A DNA stretch of 43,089 nucleotides from Nocardia sp. CC227C (lineage in GTDB: Bacteria > Actinomycetota > Actinomycetes > Mycobacteriales > Mycobacteriaceae). Made by a program: the position numbers and the translations under genes. Below the pieces are notes generated by a model that was not told the DNA's origin, ran no database searches, and worked only from the letters and a program-made list of their open reading frames with translations. The stretch is taken from the NCBI RefSeq assembly GCF_030767025.1, contig NZ_JASITE010000028.1:1-43089 (forward strand), written 5' to 3'. Shown piece by piece: positions 6,988-15,142 of the stretch; the first letter of the stretch is position 1, and every line of letters begins with the position of its first letter.

Positions 6988-8184
6988 TCAGGCGCGGATG
7001 CCCGCGCGGAACTTCGGCACCCTCATGCTGACCTTGGTGCCCGCACCCGGCGCGGTCTCCACGACCAGGCCGTAGTCATTGCCGAAGGCGGCACGCAGGC
7101 GGTCGTCCACATTGGCCAGGCCGACATGAGCCGCCTCGGAACCACCGGTGCGGGAACCGGATTCGATGGCGTCCAGCGCGCCGGAGCGCAGCAGCTCCGG
7201 ATCCATGCCGACGCCGTCGTCCTCCACGCTGATCACGCAGTCGGTGCCCTCGTCGAGGGCGACGATGCTGACCGTGCCGCCGCCGGGGCGCGGCGCCAGG
7301 CCGTGCCGCACGGCGTTCTCGACCAGGGGTTGCAGGGCCAGGAAGGGCAGCACCACGCCCAGCACCTCCGGGGCGATCCGGAGGCGCACCTGGAGTGCGT
7401 CGCCGAAGCGGGCGCGTTCGAGAGCCAGATAGCGGTCGATATTGCTCAATTCGTCGGAGAGCACCGTGAATTCGCCCGCCGCGCGGAAGGAATAGCGGGT
7501 GAAGTCGGCGAATTCGAGAATGAGTTCGCGGGCGCGGGCGGGATCGGTGCGCACGAACGACGCGATGGTGTTGAGCGCGTTGTAGATGAAGTGCGGGCTG
7601 ATCTGGGCGCGCAGGGCACGGACCTCGGCGCGGTCGAGGCGGGCGCGGGAGGCGTCGAGTTCGGCCAGCTCCAGCTGCCCGCACACATAGCGGGCCACCT
7701 CGGCGAGCGCCCCGAGCATGCCCGGCTCGGGCTGTACGGTGGTGACCACGCCGAGCACCCCGACCGGTCCGGTGCTGTCGATGAGCAGTGGTTGCGCGAT
7801 GAGGATGCGGCGCGGATAGGCGCCGCTCTCGGGGCCGGCGTCGAGTACCCGGCGTTCCCCGTCCACCGCGCGCCTGGCCGCCTCGGTGAAGCGGTCGGCG
7901 AGGTCGGCGTGCCCGCCGTCCCAGGCCAGCAGCGCTCCCGCCGGATCGGCGATACCGAGCCCGTCGGCGGCGGTGAGGGTGCGCAGGTACGGCGCTGCCT
8001 CGGCGGCCGACTCCTCGGTGAGGCCCCGTCGCAGCGCGTTCGCGGCGAGGGAGGCGGTGTGCAGCGTGCTGTGCACCGCGCGTTCGGCGGAGGTGGTCAC
8101 GGTGCGGCGGGTACGCGGCCAGGCCGCGATGGCCGTGGCGATCAAGATTCCCGCGACCAGCACCGCCACCGCCGTCGCCGTCAC
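6988..8184 (-). CDS. LytS-type sensor histidine kinase
   Basis: The 398-residue protein has one N-terminal membrane helix (residues 4-21), a GAF-like sensor region (about 65-170) and a His_kinase domain of the LytS/YehU class. The phospho-accepting His198 lies in LRAQISPHFIYNALN, followed by an N-box (LQPLVENAVRHGL) and a glycine box (SVEDDGVGM). The GTG start at 8184 has GAGG 8 nt upstream. The likely partner is the LytTR regulator at 4507-5280, separated only by the monooxygenase gene. The gene starts 43 bp after the stop of a DUF4132 gene, so it may be transcribed from a promoter inside or before that gene. Sensing of acetate or a related metabolite is an inference from context. Confidence 0.9.
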   Translation of the reverse strand: MTATAVAVLVAGILIATAIAAWPRTRRTVTTSAERAVHSTLHTASLAANALRRGLTEESAAEAAPYLRTLTAADGLGIADPAGALLAWDGGHADLADRFTEAARRAVDGERRVLDAGPESGAYPRRILIAQPLLIDSTGPVGVLGVVTTVQPEPGMLGALAEVARYVCGQLELAELDASRARLDRAEVRALRAQISPHFIYNALNTIASFVRTDPARARELILEFADFTRYSFRAAGEFTVLSDELSNIDRYLALERARFGDALQVRLRIAPEVLGVVLPFLALQPLVENAVRHGLAPRPGGGTVSIVALDEGTDCVISVEDDGVGMDPELLRSGALDAIESGSRTGGSEAAHVGLANVDDRLRAAFGNDYGLVVETAPGAGTKVSMRVPKFRAGIRA

Positions 8185-8227
8185 CGGACGCGCCTCGGGT
8201 CACCCATGCGGGGATTATGACCGTTCG

Positions 8228-11200
8228 CTACTCGCGCCCATGTCGCAGCCAGGCGATATCGCGCAGGATCTCCGACACCGTGACGGGGTCCAAGTCGGCG
8301 AAGGTGATGCCGCCGGAGGTCGAACGGGTCGGATGCAGCCGCGCCTCGAAGGACTGTTCCGGCGACCCGTTCAGATCCCAGGTCGGCAGGCCCGGGTCGC
8401 AGCTCAGGTAGAGGACACGGCCGTGCGGCAGCGGCTTCTCGAAGTTGTCGATGTAGCCGCCGCCCCCGGTCTCCGGGGACAGCCAGCCGCGTGACGCCAG
8501 CCCCAGCAAGCGCGGTCCCTGGACCCTCACACCCGCGTCGCCGAGCGCGTCCCGGTCGCGCAGTTCGTCGGGGAGGGCGAAGGTCTCCCGCTCGATCTGG
8601 GGGAACGGTTGCAGGAGTTCGTAATCGGCGAAGATGTCCCGCCAGGCCGCCACCTCGTCCGGGAAACCGAGCGGATGGGCGACGCCGAGGACCGCATCGT
8701 CGGCGAGGGTGAACAGGTCGTCGGAGCTGTCGGCGAAGCCGCGATCCTCCGCGATGCGGAAGGTGGACGCCGGCGTGTCACCGTCGTAGACCCCCCACAC
8801 CAGGCGGCGGGTCACATGCCAGCGCAGCGGATGGTCGATGAACAGGGTGCGCAGCTCCGCGACGGTGAAGCGCCGCCCCGTCACCATGGCCCGCTCCAGC
8901 CGCCGGATCTGATCGGCTGCGACCGCTCGGGCGTTCTTCTTGAGGGCGCGAAAATCCTTGTGCGCCTGTGCGGCTCGTTCGACGTCGTCGCGCGCCCCGG
9001 GCTTCGGAAGCGATCTGAGCGGGGTGCCGTCCGCGGTGGCGACGGTCGGACGCAGTTGATCGTCGAATCCGACCACGAACCGTCGCGGCCCGAAGTCGAG
9101 GACCGCGGTGCCGTCCGCGCGCAGCCCCAGATCCGGCACCAGGCGATCGGCCAGCTGATCGGCGGTGAGTCCGAGCCGCTCCGCCACCGCCTCGATACGC
9201 TCCTTCGCGCCCTCGCGCACGCGAGTGGTCTTCACCTTCTCGCTGATCTGCCGCAGTGCCAGCAGTGCGGCATCGGAACCGATGGCGACGAAGGCGTCCA
9301 GCGCCGACACCGAGCGCAGGTCGGAACGGTGGGTGCGGACATGGTCGAGCAGCGCCGCCACCGTCTCGTCATCGCCGAAGGAGCCGAGGGCGTCGTACAC
9401 CCAGCTGTGCCGGGTGGGTGCGCCCGCACGCTGCCACTGCGAGAACAGCTCCCACGCCAGTTCGGCCAGCGATGCCGGATCGCAGTCCCGCGACACCTGC
9501 GCCACACCGGCATACGGCTCGAACGGGTCGGCCAGCATGAGCATGACGAGCAGATTGTCCACCGCGGCGGCCGGGAGGGGCGCGCCGTCGGCGGTCAGCA
9601 CCCGGGGGAGTGCGGCCGTATTGACCCACGCCGGAACGGTCGGGAGTCGGGCGGGCAGCAGGGTGAGCGGGTCGGCCGCCAACAGCGCCGTCACGGCCGC
9701 CGCCGCCTTGTCGCCGTATTCCGCTGCGGCGGAGTGGATGTCGCCGTCGTGGCCGTGTGCCGCCAGCAGGCGCAGCACCCGGGTGGCGAGGCGGCGGTCC
9801 TTCGCGGCCGACCCGACGGCGCGGGGGATCAGCACGTGTGCGACGTGGCGGGCATGGCGGCGGAGATAACGCAGCGCCCCGGGGCGCAGGGTGCGGCGGT
9901 CCAGCCGGGCGATCGCGAGGTCGATCAGTTCCGTGCCCGCGTACGGAACGATCGCGTCCTCCATATCGCGGGGGTACTCGCGCGCCGCGGCGACGACCAT
10001 CGGATAGGCGGCCGTTTCGAATTCCGCGATGGCGGCCTTGACCTGTGGTGACGGGCCGTAGAGCCAGCGCAGCCGGGAGGTGGCGAGGATCGGCAGGGCG
10101 CGCTCGGGGCCCGCGAGCACCAGCGCGCCCAGCACCTGTTCGGTGAGCGAGCCGTCGGTGCGGCGCTCCAGGGTCTTGTCGAGATCGGCGTAGTCGTCGG
10201 GTCGTACCAGGCTCCGCCATTCCTCGCGCTCGCCCGGCAGCCATGCGCAGTAGGGGTCGGTGGGCGCCGCGAGCCCGGGAACCGTGCCGGCCCTGCCGCC
10301 CTTGCCGCGTTGTCGATGCTGCCACGGCGGATTCCGAAGTATCCGAGGGATGTCGGCCACGTCGGTGGCCGGGCGGGATGTCATCCGGTCCATTTCGATG
10401 GCGATGAGTTCCGCTGTGGCGGTGGGCAGTTCGGCCCGCAGTCGCCGCGCCAGCTCGGGGTGGCCGTGAATGTGCTCGCGCAGGATGTCGCCGTGCGTGC
10501 CGGGGTCGAGCAGGCGCAGCGCCCGCATCGGGAAGCGGGCGGCGGCTTCCCGTACCGCGGTCAACGCGGGCGGACGGAACGTGCGGGCGGCCAAGGCCGC
10601 GAACGCGGCATCCGTGGGAATCACGCCGAGCGCGTCCGCGATCGGCGTGCGCAGCGCCTGCGTCGTATCCGGATGGTCGAACCAGTGCGTCAGCATCGCC
10701 ACCGCGTCGAACCCCACCCCGTCGACCACGGTGATCGCCATGCCGGGCGTATCGAAGGCCAATCCCTCGGTGTCGTACCAGTAGCCGGTGAACAGCGAGT
10801 TCAACCGCCGCAACTGCGCCACCGAACCGGCCGCGTCGACGAGCAGTCGTGCGTCCCCCTTGGACTCGGCCGCCACCGCATCCTCGATATCCGCCGCCAC
10901 CCACTCCCGCCGCGACGGCAACAACACCGACGTGACCACCCGTGCCCACCGCGACGTCCCCCGATAACGCTCCAGCACGGCGAGCGCCGGTGCCAGCTCC
11001 GCCGTCGAGCACCCCGCGAGGCGGTTGCGCAAGGCCCCCAACACCGCCCGCATCTCCCGCGCCTCACCCCGCGAGTCCCAATGCGAAGGCCGTACCCACA
11101 ACGGCTCGGTCACCGCCCGCAGCAACACCTCGGCTGCGAACCCCCATCCCCGCACTGTCCCCCAATAATCAAGCAGCGCAGCCGCATCCGCCAGTGCCCG

Positions 11201-11536
11201 CCGCCGCTCCCCGGGGGTCAGGTAGTACGGCGTCGCCGCCCGGGTGCCCAGCAGCGCCGCCGCCAGCTCCACCCCCAGTTCCCCCACGCTCTCCGGAACC
11301 TCATCCGCCGCCACCCCGGCCCGTTCCTCGAGCCGCTCCACCGCCGACCCGATGTACCGCAGACAATCCCCCGCCCGCTCCGCTGCGGCCTCCACGTCGA
11401 CCGAACAAGCCGGTGCCGTCAGCACCCCGTCCCGCCGGAACAGCAACTGCTTCAACTGTTTCGCCGTCGGCTCGAACCCCGACTCGTCAGCCACCCGCCC
11501 TTCTCCATCGGCCGATTCCTGCATGCGTACGGTCAT
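8228..11536 (-). CDS. Giant DUF4132 protein, copy 1
   Basis: This 1102-residue soluble protein consists mostly of Ala/Leu-rich helical segments that look like HEAT-type repeats. Near the C-terminus (about 843-985) is a DUF4132 block with LPKPGARDD, RLERAMVTGRRFTVAELR, DHPLRWHVTRRLVWG and FADYELLQPFPQ. DUF4132 also occurs in E. coli MolR/YehI-like proteins and has no established biochemical role. The ATG at 11536 has GGGGG 5 nt upstream. The gene is paralogous to 15979-19359: both also carry FVVGFD-x-QL-x-PTV just before the LPKPG motif. It is divergent from the nuclease gene at 11816 and is followed by the histidine kinase. No catalytic motif is obvious; a scaffold role is possible. Confidence 0.85.
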   Translation of the reverse strand: MTVRMQESADGEGRVADESGFEPTAKQLKQLLFRRDGVLTAPACSVDVEAAAERAGDCLRYIGSAVERLEERAGVAADEVPESVGELGVELAAALLGTRAATPYYLTPGERRRALADAAALLDYWGTVRGWGFAAEVLLRAVTEPLWVRPSHWDSRGEAREMRAVLGALRNRLAGCSTAELAPALAVLERYRGTSRWARVVTSVLLPSRREWVAADIEDAVAAESKGDARLLVDAAGSVAQLRRLNSLFTGYWYDTEGLAFDTPGMAITVVDGVGFDAVAMLTHWFDHPDTTQALRTPIADALGVIPTDAAFAALAARTFRPPALTAVREAAARFPMRALRLLDPGTHGDILREHIHGHPELARRLRAELPTATAELIAIEMDRMTSRPATDVADIPRILRNPPWQHRQRGKGGRAGTVPGLAAPTDPYCAWLPGEREEWRSLVRPDDYADLDKTLERRTDGSLTEQVLGALVLAGPERALPILATSRLRWLYGPSPQVKAAIAEFETAAYPMVVAAAREYPRDMEDAIVPYAGTELIDLAIARLDRRTLRPGALRYLRRHARHVAHVLIPRAVGSAAKDRRLATRVLRLLAAHGHDGDIHSAAAEYGDKAAAAVTALLAADPLTLLPARLPTVPAWVNTAALPRVLTADGAPLPAAAVDNLLVMLMLADPFEPYAGVAQVSRDCDPASLAELAWELFSQWQRAGAPTRHSWVYDALGSFGDDETVAALLDHVRTHRSDLRSVSALDAFVAIGSDAALLALRQISEKVKTTRVREGAKERIEAVAERLGLTADQLADRLVPDLGLRADGTAVLDFGPRRFVVGFDDQLRPTVATADGTPLRSLPKPGARDDVERAAQAHKDFRALKKNARAVAADQIRRLERAMVTGRRFTVAELRTLFIDHPLRWHVTRRLVWGVYDGDTPASTFRIAEDRGFADSSDDLFTLADDAVLGVAHPLGFPDEVAAWRDIFADYELLQPFPQIERETFALPDELRDRDALGDAGVRVQGPRLLGLASRGWLSPETGGGGYIDNFEKPLPHGRVLYLSCDPGLPTWDLNGSPEQSFEARLHPTRSTSGGITFADLDPVTVSEILRDIAWLRHGRE

Positions 11537-11733
11537 CGATACCCCCGCGTAGTACCCGGTGCGTCGTGACGACTCTAGCCACCGCCGGTGACACGCCCGA
11601 GCGAGCGCCCTCCCCCTGCTGGGCAGCAGGCTGTGCCCGCACGGGCGGTATCGGATGCGGCCCGCGCTCATCGGGAAGTGGGCCCCCGGGGGCGAACACC
11701 GCCGGCCATGATGCCGTATTTCGGTCGGATTGC

Positions 11734-11752
11734 CTTGCGGCGCAAGTATGAT
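11734..11752 (+). promoter_or_regulatory. Palindrome abutting a -10 box before the nuclease gene
   Basis: CTTGCG-G-CGCAAG (11734-11746) is a perfect inverted repeat that runs directly into TATGAT (11747-11752), a very good actinobacterial -10. A transcript would begin near 11759, leaving a leader of about 57 nt before the ATG at 11816. A repressor on the palindrome would cover the -35/-10 spacer. No convincing -35 is visible. Confidence 0.4.
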
Positions 11753-11815
11753 GGATCGACGGTGGGATCGCGGGCGCCCCACCCTTCACGGACGTGCTTC
11801 GGAAGGAGCGAACCG

Positions 11816-12250
11816 ATGAGGGCGAGTTATCAGCAGGAGATCGCGTTGCCCGAGGACATCGAGTTCGATGTCACATGGACCCCCGATGCGGCGGTCGACC
11901 AGGCCGTTGTCGACGCGTACGTCAATGCGCTGGGCAAACCGACGTGGTACACCGATCCCGTTCAGCTACGGGCCGCGCGCGATACTCGAATCTGGATGCT
12001 GTCCCACCACGAGTTCCGCGCCGTCGCCGATCCCTGGAACCCCCAGCGTCAGCTCCGCATCTTCCTGTGTGCGAGCTGTCGTAACGGCGTGTCCGAAAGC
12101 GGGGTGGAATTGGGGCACATTCGGCGGTGGCGTGACCATCTGAAGTACGCGGCGGTCGTCACCGCCGCCGAGGCCAGAGCGGCCTACAACGATCTCGCCA
12201 ATCTGCGCCTCGAATGCCGCTCCTGCAACGCCAGCCACGATTGGGAGTAA
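11816..12250 (+). CDS. HNH/GH-E-like nuclease, stand-alone
   Basis: The 144-residue protein has no signal peptide. Its C-terminal half carries an HNH-type pattern: C85-x2-C88, G100-H101 (ELGHIRRW), N129 in YNDLANLRLE, then C134-x2-C137-N138 and H141, ending in E144. The two CxxC pairs suggest a structural zinc. The LGH...N...SxNxSHxxE order recalls the GH-E class of the HNH/EndoVII superfamily, usually found as toxin tips of polymorphic toxins. The N-terminal 80 residues are not recognised. GAAGGAG 7 nt before the ATG fixes the start. The gene is divergent from DUF4132 copy 1; no immunity-like gene is evident beside it. Nuclease activity is predicted from residues only. Confidence 0.72.
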   Translation: MRASYQQEIALPEDIEFDVTWTPDAAVDQAVVDAYVNALGKPTWYTDPVQLRAARDTRIWMLSHHEFRAVADPWNPQRQLRIFLCASCRNGVSESGVELGHIRRWRDHLKYAAVVTAAEARAAYNDLANLRLECRSCNASHDWE

Positions 12251-12295
12251 GGACCACGGGCCCGGTGCGGGAGCTCACCCCCGGCACGGGTGTTT

Positions 12296-12319
12296 CGGGT
12301 GTGCCGGCCGGGGCACCCG
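12296..12319. terminator. GC-rich hairpin after the nuclease gene
   Basis: CGGGTG (12296-12301) and CACCCG (12314-12319) form a 6-bp stem that can be extended inward across GCC/GGC with one bulge. It lies 45 bp after the nuclease stop and just before the DUF5709 start at 12326. There is no T-run, so it may be a weak terminator or a translational control element. Confidence 0.35.
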
Positions 12320-12325
12320 GGCTGC

Positions 12326-12712
12326 ATGAACGGAAATCAGGACCCGGCCGACGAGATGGGCCCCGGCGACACGCTGAGTTCGACGGAGAGCCTGGACCCT
12401 GATAACGTGCGCAACCAGGGTGACGACACCGTCGTCGCGCCACCGGAGGAGTGGCGCGCGGCGGACGGATACGGCATGACCGAACGGGAACAGCGACTCG
12501 GCGAACCGCACGCCGACCGGCTGGCCGCGGAGGAACCGGACACCAGCGCGCAGCGGGATGCGGGCTCGGGACCGCCCACCGAGGAGTTCTCCCCGCTCGA
12601 CACGACCTACGAGAACGCCGAGGAGGCCGACCCGCGCCCCACTCGGCAGCACCGCGGACAGATCGACGACACCCCGGAGGACGGGGAATCCTACTTCCCG
12701 ATCGTGGAGTAG
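12326..12712 (+). CDS. DUF5709 acidic protein
   Basis: The 128-residue protein is strongly acidic and probably disordered. It is rich in Asp, Glu, Pro and Gly and has no membrane segment. The order GDTLSSTESLDPDNVRNQG, then GYGMTEREQRLGEPHADRLAAEEPD, then a terminal EDGESYFPIVE fits the actinobacterial DUF5709 family, whose function is unknown. The ATG at 12326 lacks a convincing ribosome site, and ATG 12356 is an alternative. It lies 75 bp downstream of the nuclease gene in the same direction; given its wide distribution in actinobacteria it is unlikely to be that protein's dedicated immunity factor. Confidence 0.75.
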   Translation: MNGNQDPADEMGPGDTLSSTESLDPDNVRNQGDDTVVAPPEEWRAADGYGMTEREQRLGEPHADRLAAEEPDTSAQRDAGSGPPTEEFSPLDTTYENAEEADPRPTRQHRGQIDDTPEDGESYFPIVE

Positions 12713-12754
12713 CCGGCGGCCCGATCGTCGTCTCATCGAACGGGCGCGCCCCAG

Positions 12755-12828
12755 CCGCCCCGACCTCACCCGCCTCGACCCCGGACACGTTCGACTCCTG
12801 ACCGGCGCGTTCGGGCCGGTCGGGGCGG
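12755..12828. terminator. Inverted repeat between convergent DUF5709 and PHP genes
   Basis: CCGCCCCGACC (12755-12765) and GGTCGGGGCGG (12818-12828) are perfect 11-bp arms separated by 52 bp. A smaller competing hairpin GACCGG/CCGGTC sits at 12800-12821. They fill the 150-bp gap between two convergent genes, which suggests a bidirectional transcription end. Confidence 0.4.
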
Positions 12829-12862
12829 ATCGCGGTTGTCGGGTAGCCCATCTGCCGGATGC

Positions 12863-13873
12863 TCAGCGGCGGGATGCCGTCCACGCCAGCAGTTCGTCCA
12901 CCGGCCAGGTATTGACGATGCGCTCGACGGGGATGTCGTTGTCCAGCGCGCGTTGGGCTCCGTAACCGAGGAAGTCGAGTTGGCCGGGGGCGTGCGCGTC
13001 GGTGTCGATGGAGAAGTGGCAGCCCAGATCGCGAGCCAGGCGGAGCAGCCGGGTCGGCGGGTCGCGGCGCTCGGGGCGGGAATTGATCTCGACGGCGGTG
13101 CCGTGGTCGCGGCAGGCGGTGAAGACGGTCTCGGCGTCGAAGGCGGATTCGGGACGGCGGCCGCGGCCGCCCTCCACCAGGCGGCCGGTGCAGTGGCCGA
13201 GCACGTCGACGCGAGGGTTGGCCACGGCGCGGATCATACGTCTGGTCATGGCGGCCGATTCCATCCGGAGTTTGGAGTGGACGCTGGCCACGACGACATC
13301 GAGGCGATCGAGCAGCTCCGGGTCCTGATCGAGGGAGCCGTCGTCGAGGATGTCGACCTCGATGCCGGTCAGGATGCGCATCGGGGCGAACCGGTCGCGC
13401 AGTTCGTCGATGACGTCGAGTTGTTCGCGAAGCCGCTGCGCCGACAGCCCGTTGGCCACCGTCAGACGAGGGGAGTGGTCGGTGAGGGCACAGTACTCGT
13501 GGCCGAGGGCGCGGGCGGTGTCCATCATCTCCGCGATGGGCGCCGAACCGTCGGACCAGTTCGAATGCAGGTGCAGATCGCCACGCAGGGCCGCGCGCAC
13601 TTCGCCGCCACCCAGATCTTGTGCCGCCGAGCGCAATTCGATCAAGGTGTCGGGTTCGCGACCGGACCATGCCTGGGCGATGACCGCGGCCGTCTTCGGC
13701 CCGATGCCGGGCAGCGACTGCCAGGCGTTCGCGCGGCCCAGCACCTCGCGCTGGGCGTCGTCCAGCCGCGCGACGATATCGGCGGCCTTGCGGTAGGCCA
13801 TGACTCGCCGGGTGTCCTCGCGGGCGCGGTCCTTCCAGTACGCGATCTGGCGTAGGGCGGCGACGGGGTCCAT
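12863..13873 (-). CDS. PHP-domain protein derived from PolX, without polymerase palm
   Basis: The 336-residue protein starts with a helical region and a helix-hairpin-helix (LPGIGPKTA, residues 54-62), as in family X DNA polymerases. It then passes directly into a PHP metallo-hydrolase domain at about 98-335. Metal-site motifs are intact: DLHLHSNWSDG (99-109), LTDHS (130-134), GIEVDI (170-175), SVHSK, DVLGHC, EINSRP (262-267) and DTDAH (290-294). The nucleotidyltransferase fingers and palm that separate the two parts in full PolX are absent. A phosphoesterase or 3'-5' exonuclease acting on DNA ends is plausible. The ATG at 13873 has GGAGG very close (1-nt gap). Confidence 0.85.
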   Translation of the reverse strand: MDPVAALRQIAYWKDRAREDTRRVMAYRKAADIVARLDDAQREVLGRANAWQSLPGIGPKTAAVIAQAWSGREPDTLIELRSAAQDLGGGEVRAALRGDLHLHSNWSDGSAPIAEMMDTARALGHEYCALTDHSPRLTVANGLSAQRLREQLDVIDELRDRFAPMRILTGIEVDILDDGSLDQDPELLDRLDVVVASVHSKLRMESAAMTRRMIRAVANPRVDVLGHCTGRLVEGGRGRRPESAFDAETVFTACRDHGTAVEINSRPERRDPPTRLLRLARDLGCHFSIDTDAHAPGQLDFLGYGAQRALDNDIPVERIVNTWPVDELLAWTASRR

Positions 13874-13895
13874 GCCTCCAGTGTGCCCGGGGACG

Positions 13896-14567
13896 TCACG
13901 GCTGGTCGGTCAGTCCGGCCGCGGTGAGCGTGAGGTGTCGGACGAGTACCGCGGCCGCGGCGTCCGCGTCGCGGGACAGCGCCGCCTCCTCCAGCCGCCG
14001 GTGTTCCTCGGCCCCGTCCCGATCGGGGTTGCGGTGCGCCGACCAGCGGCGGGCCAACTCGCTGACGGTCCACAGGCGATCGAAGGTCTCCATCAGCACG
14101 GGGTTGCCGCACGCTTCCAGCAGGGTGCGGTGGAACCGGCGGTGCGCCTCGGACCAGGCTTCGGTGTAGTACGCGCCCTCGGCCGGAGCGAAGGCGGGTG
14201 TGCGTGCCAGCCGGTGGTGGGCGGCGCGCACCCGGGCCTCCCAGTCGACGTCGCCGCGCGCGATGGACAGGCGCAGCAGCACCGGTTCGATGGTGCGGCG
14301 CGCCTCCGCGATCTCCTGCCAGCGGCGGTCGGAGAACTCCGGGACGGCGAAGCCCCGGTTGGGCAGCCGGTCGGCCAAACCCTCGCCGACCAGGCGGACC
14401 AGCGCCTCCCGGACGACGGCCAGGCTCACACCCTGGTCCCGGGCGAGATCCTGTGGTTTGAGGGCGGCGCCGGGAGCGTGGTCGCCGCGCATGATCGCCG
14501 TCCGCAGGTGGGCGTGGACCTGCTCGGACAGCATCTGCTTACCCGTGGCGAGCGGAGTGGAAGGCAC
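13896..14567 (-). CDS. FadR/FCD-type GntR transcriptional regulator
   Basis: The 223-residue protein has an N-terminal winged helix (about 10-75: LSEQVHAHLRTAIMRGD, then SLAVVREALVRLVGEGL) and an all-helical FCD ligand domain (about 85-215) with the family's His-rich metal pocket residues. FCD regulators sense small organic acids and usually control adjacent catabolic genes. The GTG start at 14567 is preferred over TTG 14591, because TATGAT ends 6 bp before the GTG, which suits a leaderless transcript. The gene is divergent from the SRPBCC gene across 56 bp containing a perfect palindrome, so autoregulation and control of that neighbour are likely. Confidence 0.87.
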   Translation of the reverse strand: MPSTPLATGKQMLSEQVHAHLRTAIMRGDHAPGAALKPQDLARDQGVSLAVVREALVRLVGEGLADRLPNRGFAVPEFSDRRWQEIAEARRTIEPVLLRLSIARGDVDWEARVRAAHHRLARTPAFAPAEGAYYTEAWSEAHRRFHRTLLEACGNPVLMETFDRLWTVSELARRWSAHRNPDRDGAEEHRRLEEAALSRDADAAAAVLVRHLTLTAAGLTDQP

Positions 14568-14592
14568 GGAAGCATCATAGACAGACGGCAAG

Positions 14593-14604
14593 ATAATCGA
14601 TTAT
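14593..14604. promoter_or_regulatory. Palindromic operator between fadR-type and SRPBCC genes
   Basis: ATAATCGATTAT is a perfect 12-bp AT-rich palindrome in GC-rich DNA. It is flanked by TATGAT (minus strand, 14579-14574) and TATCGT (plus strand, 14611-14616). Each of these is followed by 6-7 bp and then a start codon, so both genes may be leaderless and controlled by one site. The likely binder is the FCD regulator encoded next to it. Confidence 0.6.
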
Positions 14605-14623
14605 TTGTGTTATCGTCGATTCT

Positions 14624-15142
14624 ATGGCCGAACACGAGAACGCCCCTGTCGAAACGCCCGCCACGGAAGGAACCAATGAACGGATCGAGGTCTCGAGGCT
14701 CATTCCCGCACCCGCCGCCGACATCTTCTCGGTGCTGACCGATCCGAAGGGGCACGTCGATATCGACGCATCGGGAATGCTGCTCGACGCTGAGGGGGAG
14801 ACGGTCGCGCGTCCGGGTGACCGGTTCGTCGTCCATATGGACCGGGAGGCGCTGGGCGATCTTCCCCTGGGGCGGTACGACGTCGAAGTCGTGATCACCG
14901 AACTGATTCCGGATACCGAGATCGCGTGGACCGTCGAGGCTCGCATCAGGCCGCATGCCCGCCATATCTACGGCTACCGGCTGGAGACCGTCGTGGGCGG
15001 AACCCTCGTCACCTCGTATTACGACTGGTCGGAGGTCGACGCGGAATGGCGGCGGCGCGTCGACTTCCCGGTGGTCCCCGCTGCGGCGCTCAAAGCCACG
15101 CTCGGAATTCTCGAACGCACCGTCCGGCGGCGCACCGCCTGA
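14624..15142 (+). CDS. SRPBCC/START-like domain protein
   Basis: The 172-residue protein begins with a variable, acidic N-terminus, followed by the SRPBCC opening ERIEVSRLIPAPAADIFSVL (about 19-38). It ends with a beta-rich body and the long C-terminal helix (AALKATLGILERTV). Such helix-grip folds bind hydrophobic ligands, and many act as lipid, polyketide or aromatic binding proteins. No catalytic residues are evident. There is no ribosome site before the ATG at 14624; a -10-like TATCGT 7 bp upstream suggests a leaderless message. Control by the divergent FCD regulator is inferred. Confidence 0.8.
   Translation: MAEHENAPVETPATEGTNERIEVSRLIPAPAADIFSVLTDPKGHVDIDASGMLLDAEGETVARPGDRFVVHMDREALGDLPLGRYDVEVVITELIPDTEIAWTVEARIRPHARHIYGYRLETVVGGTLVTSYYDWSEVDAEWRRRVDFPVVPAAALKATLGILERTVRRRTA

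Noticed and set aside
11816..12712. Nuclease and DUF5709 as a toxin-immunity pair
   Set aside because: The genes are 75 bp apart with a hairpin between, and DUF5709 is a common actinobacterial protein that does not follow nucleases in general.
12159..13670. 503-residue minus-strand frame over the nuclease, DUF5709 and PHP genes
   Set aside because: It is a shadow frame with Arg/Pro-rich content that spans three supported genes.
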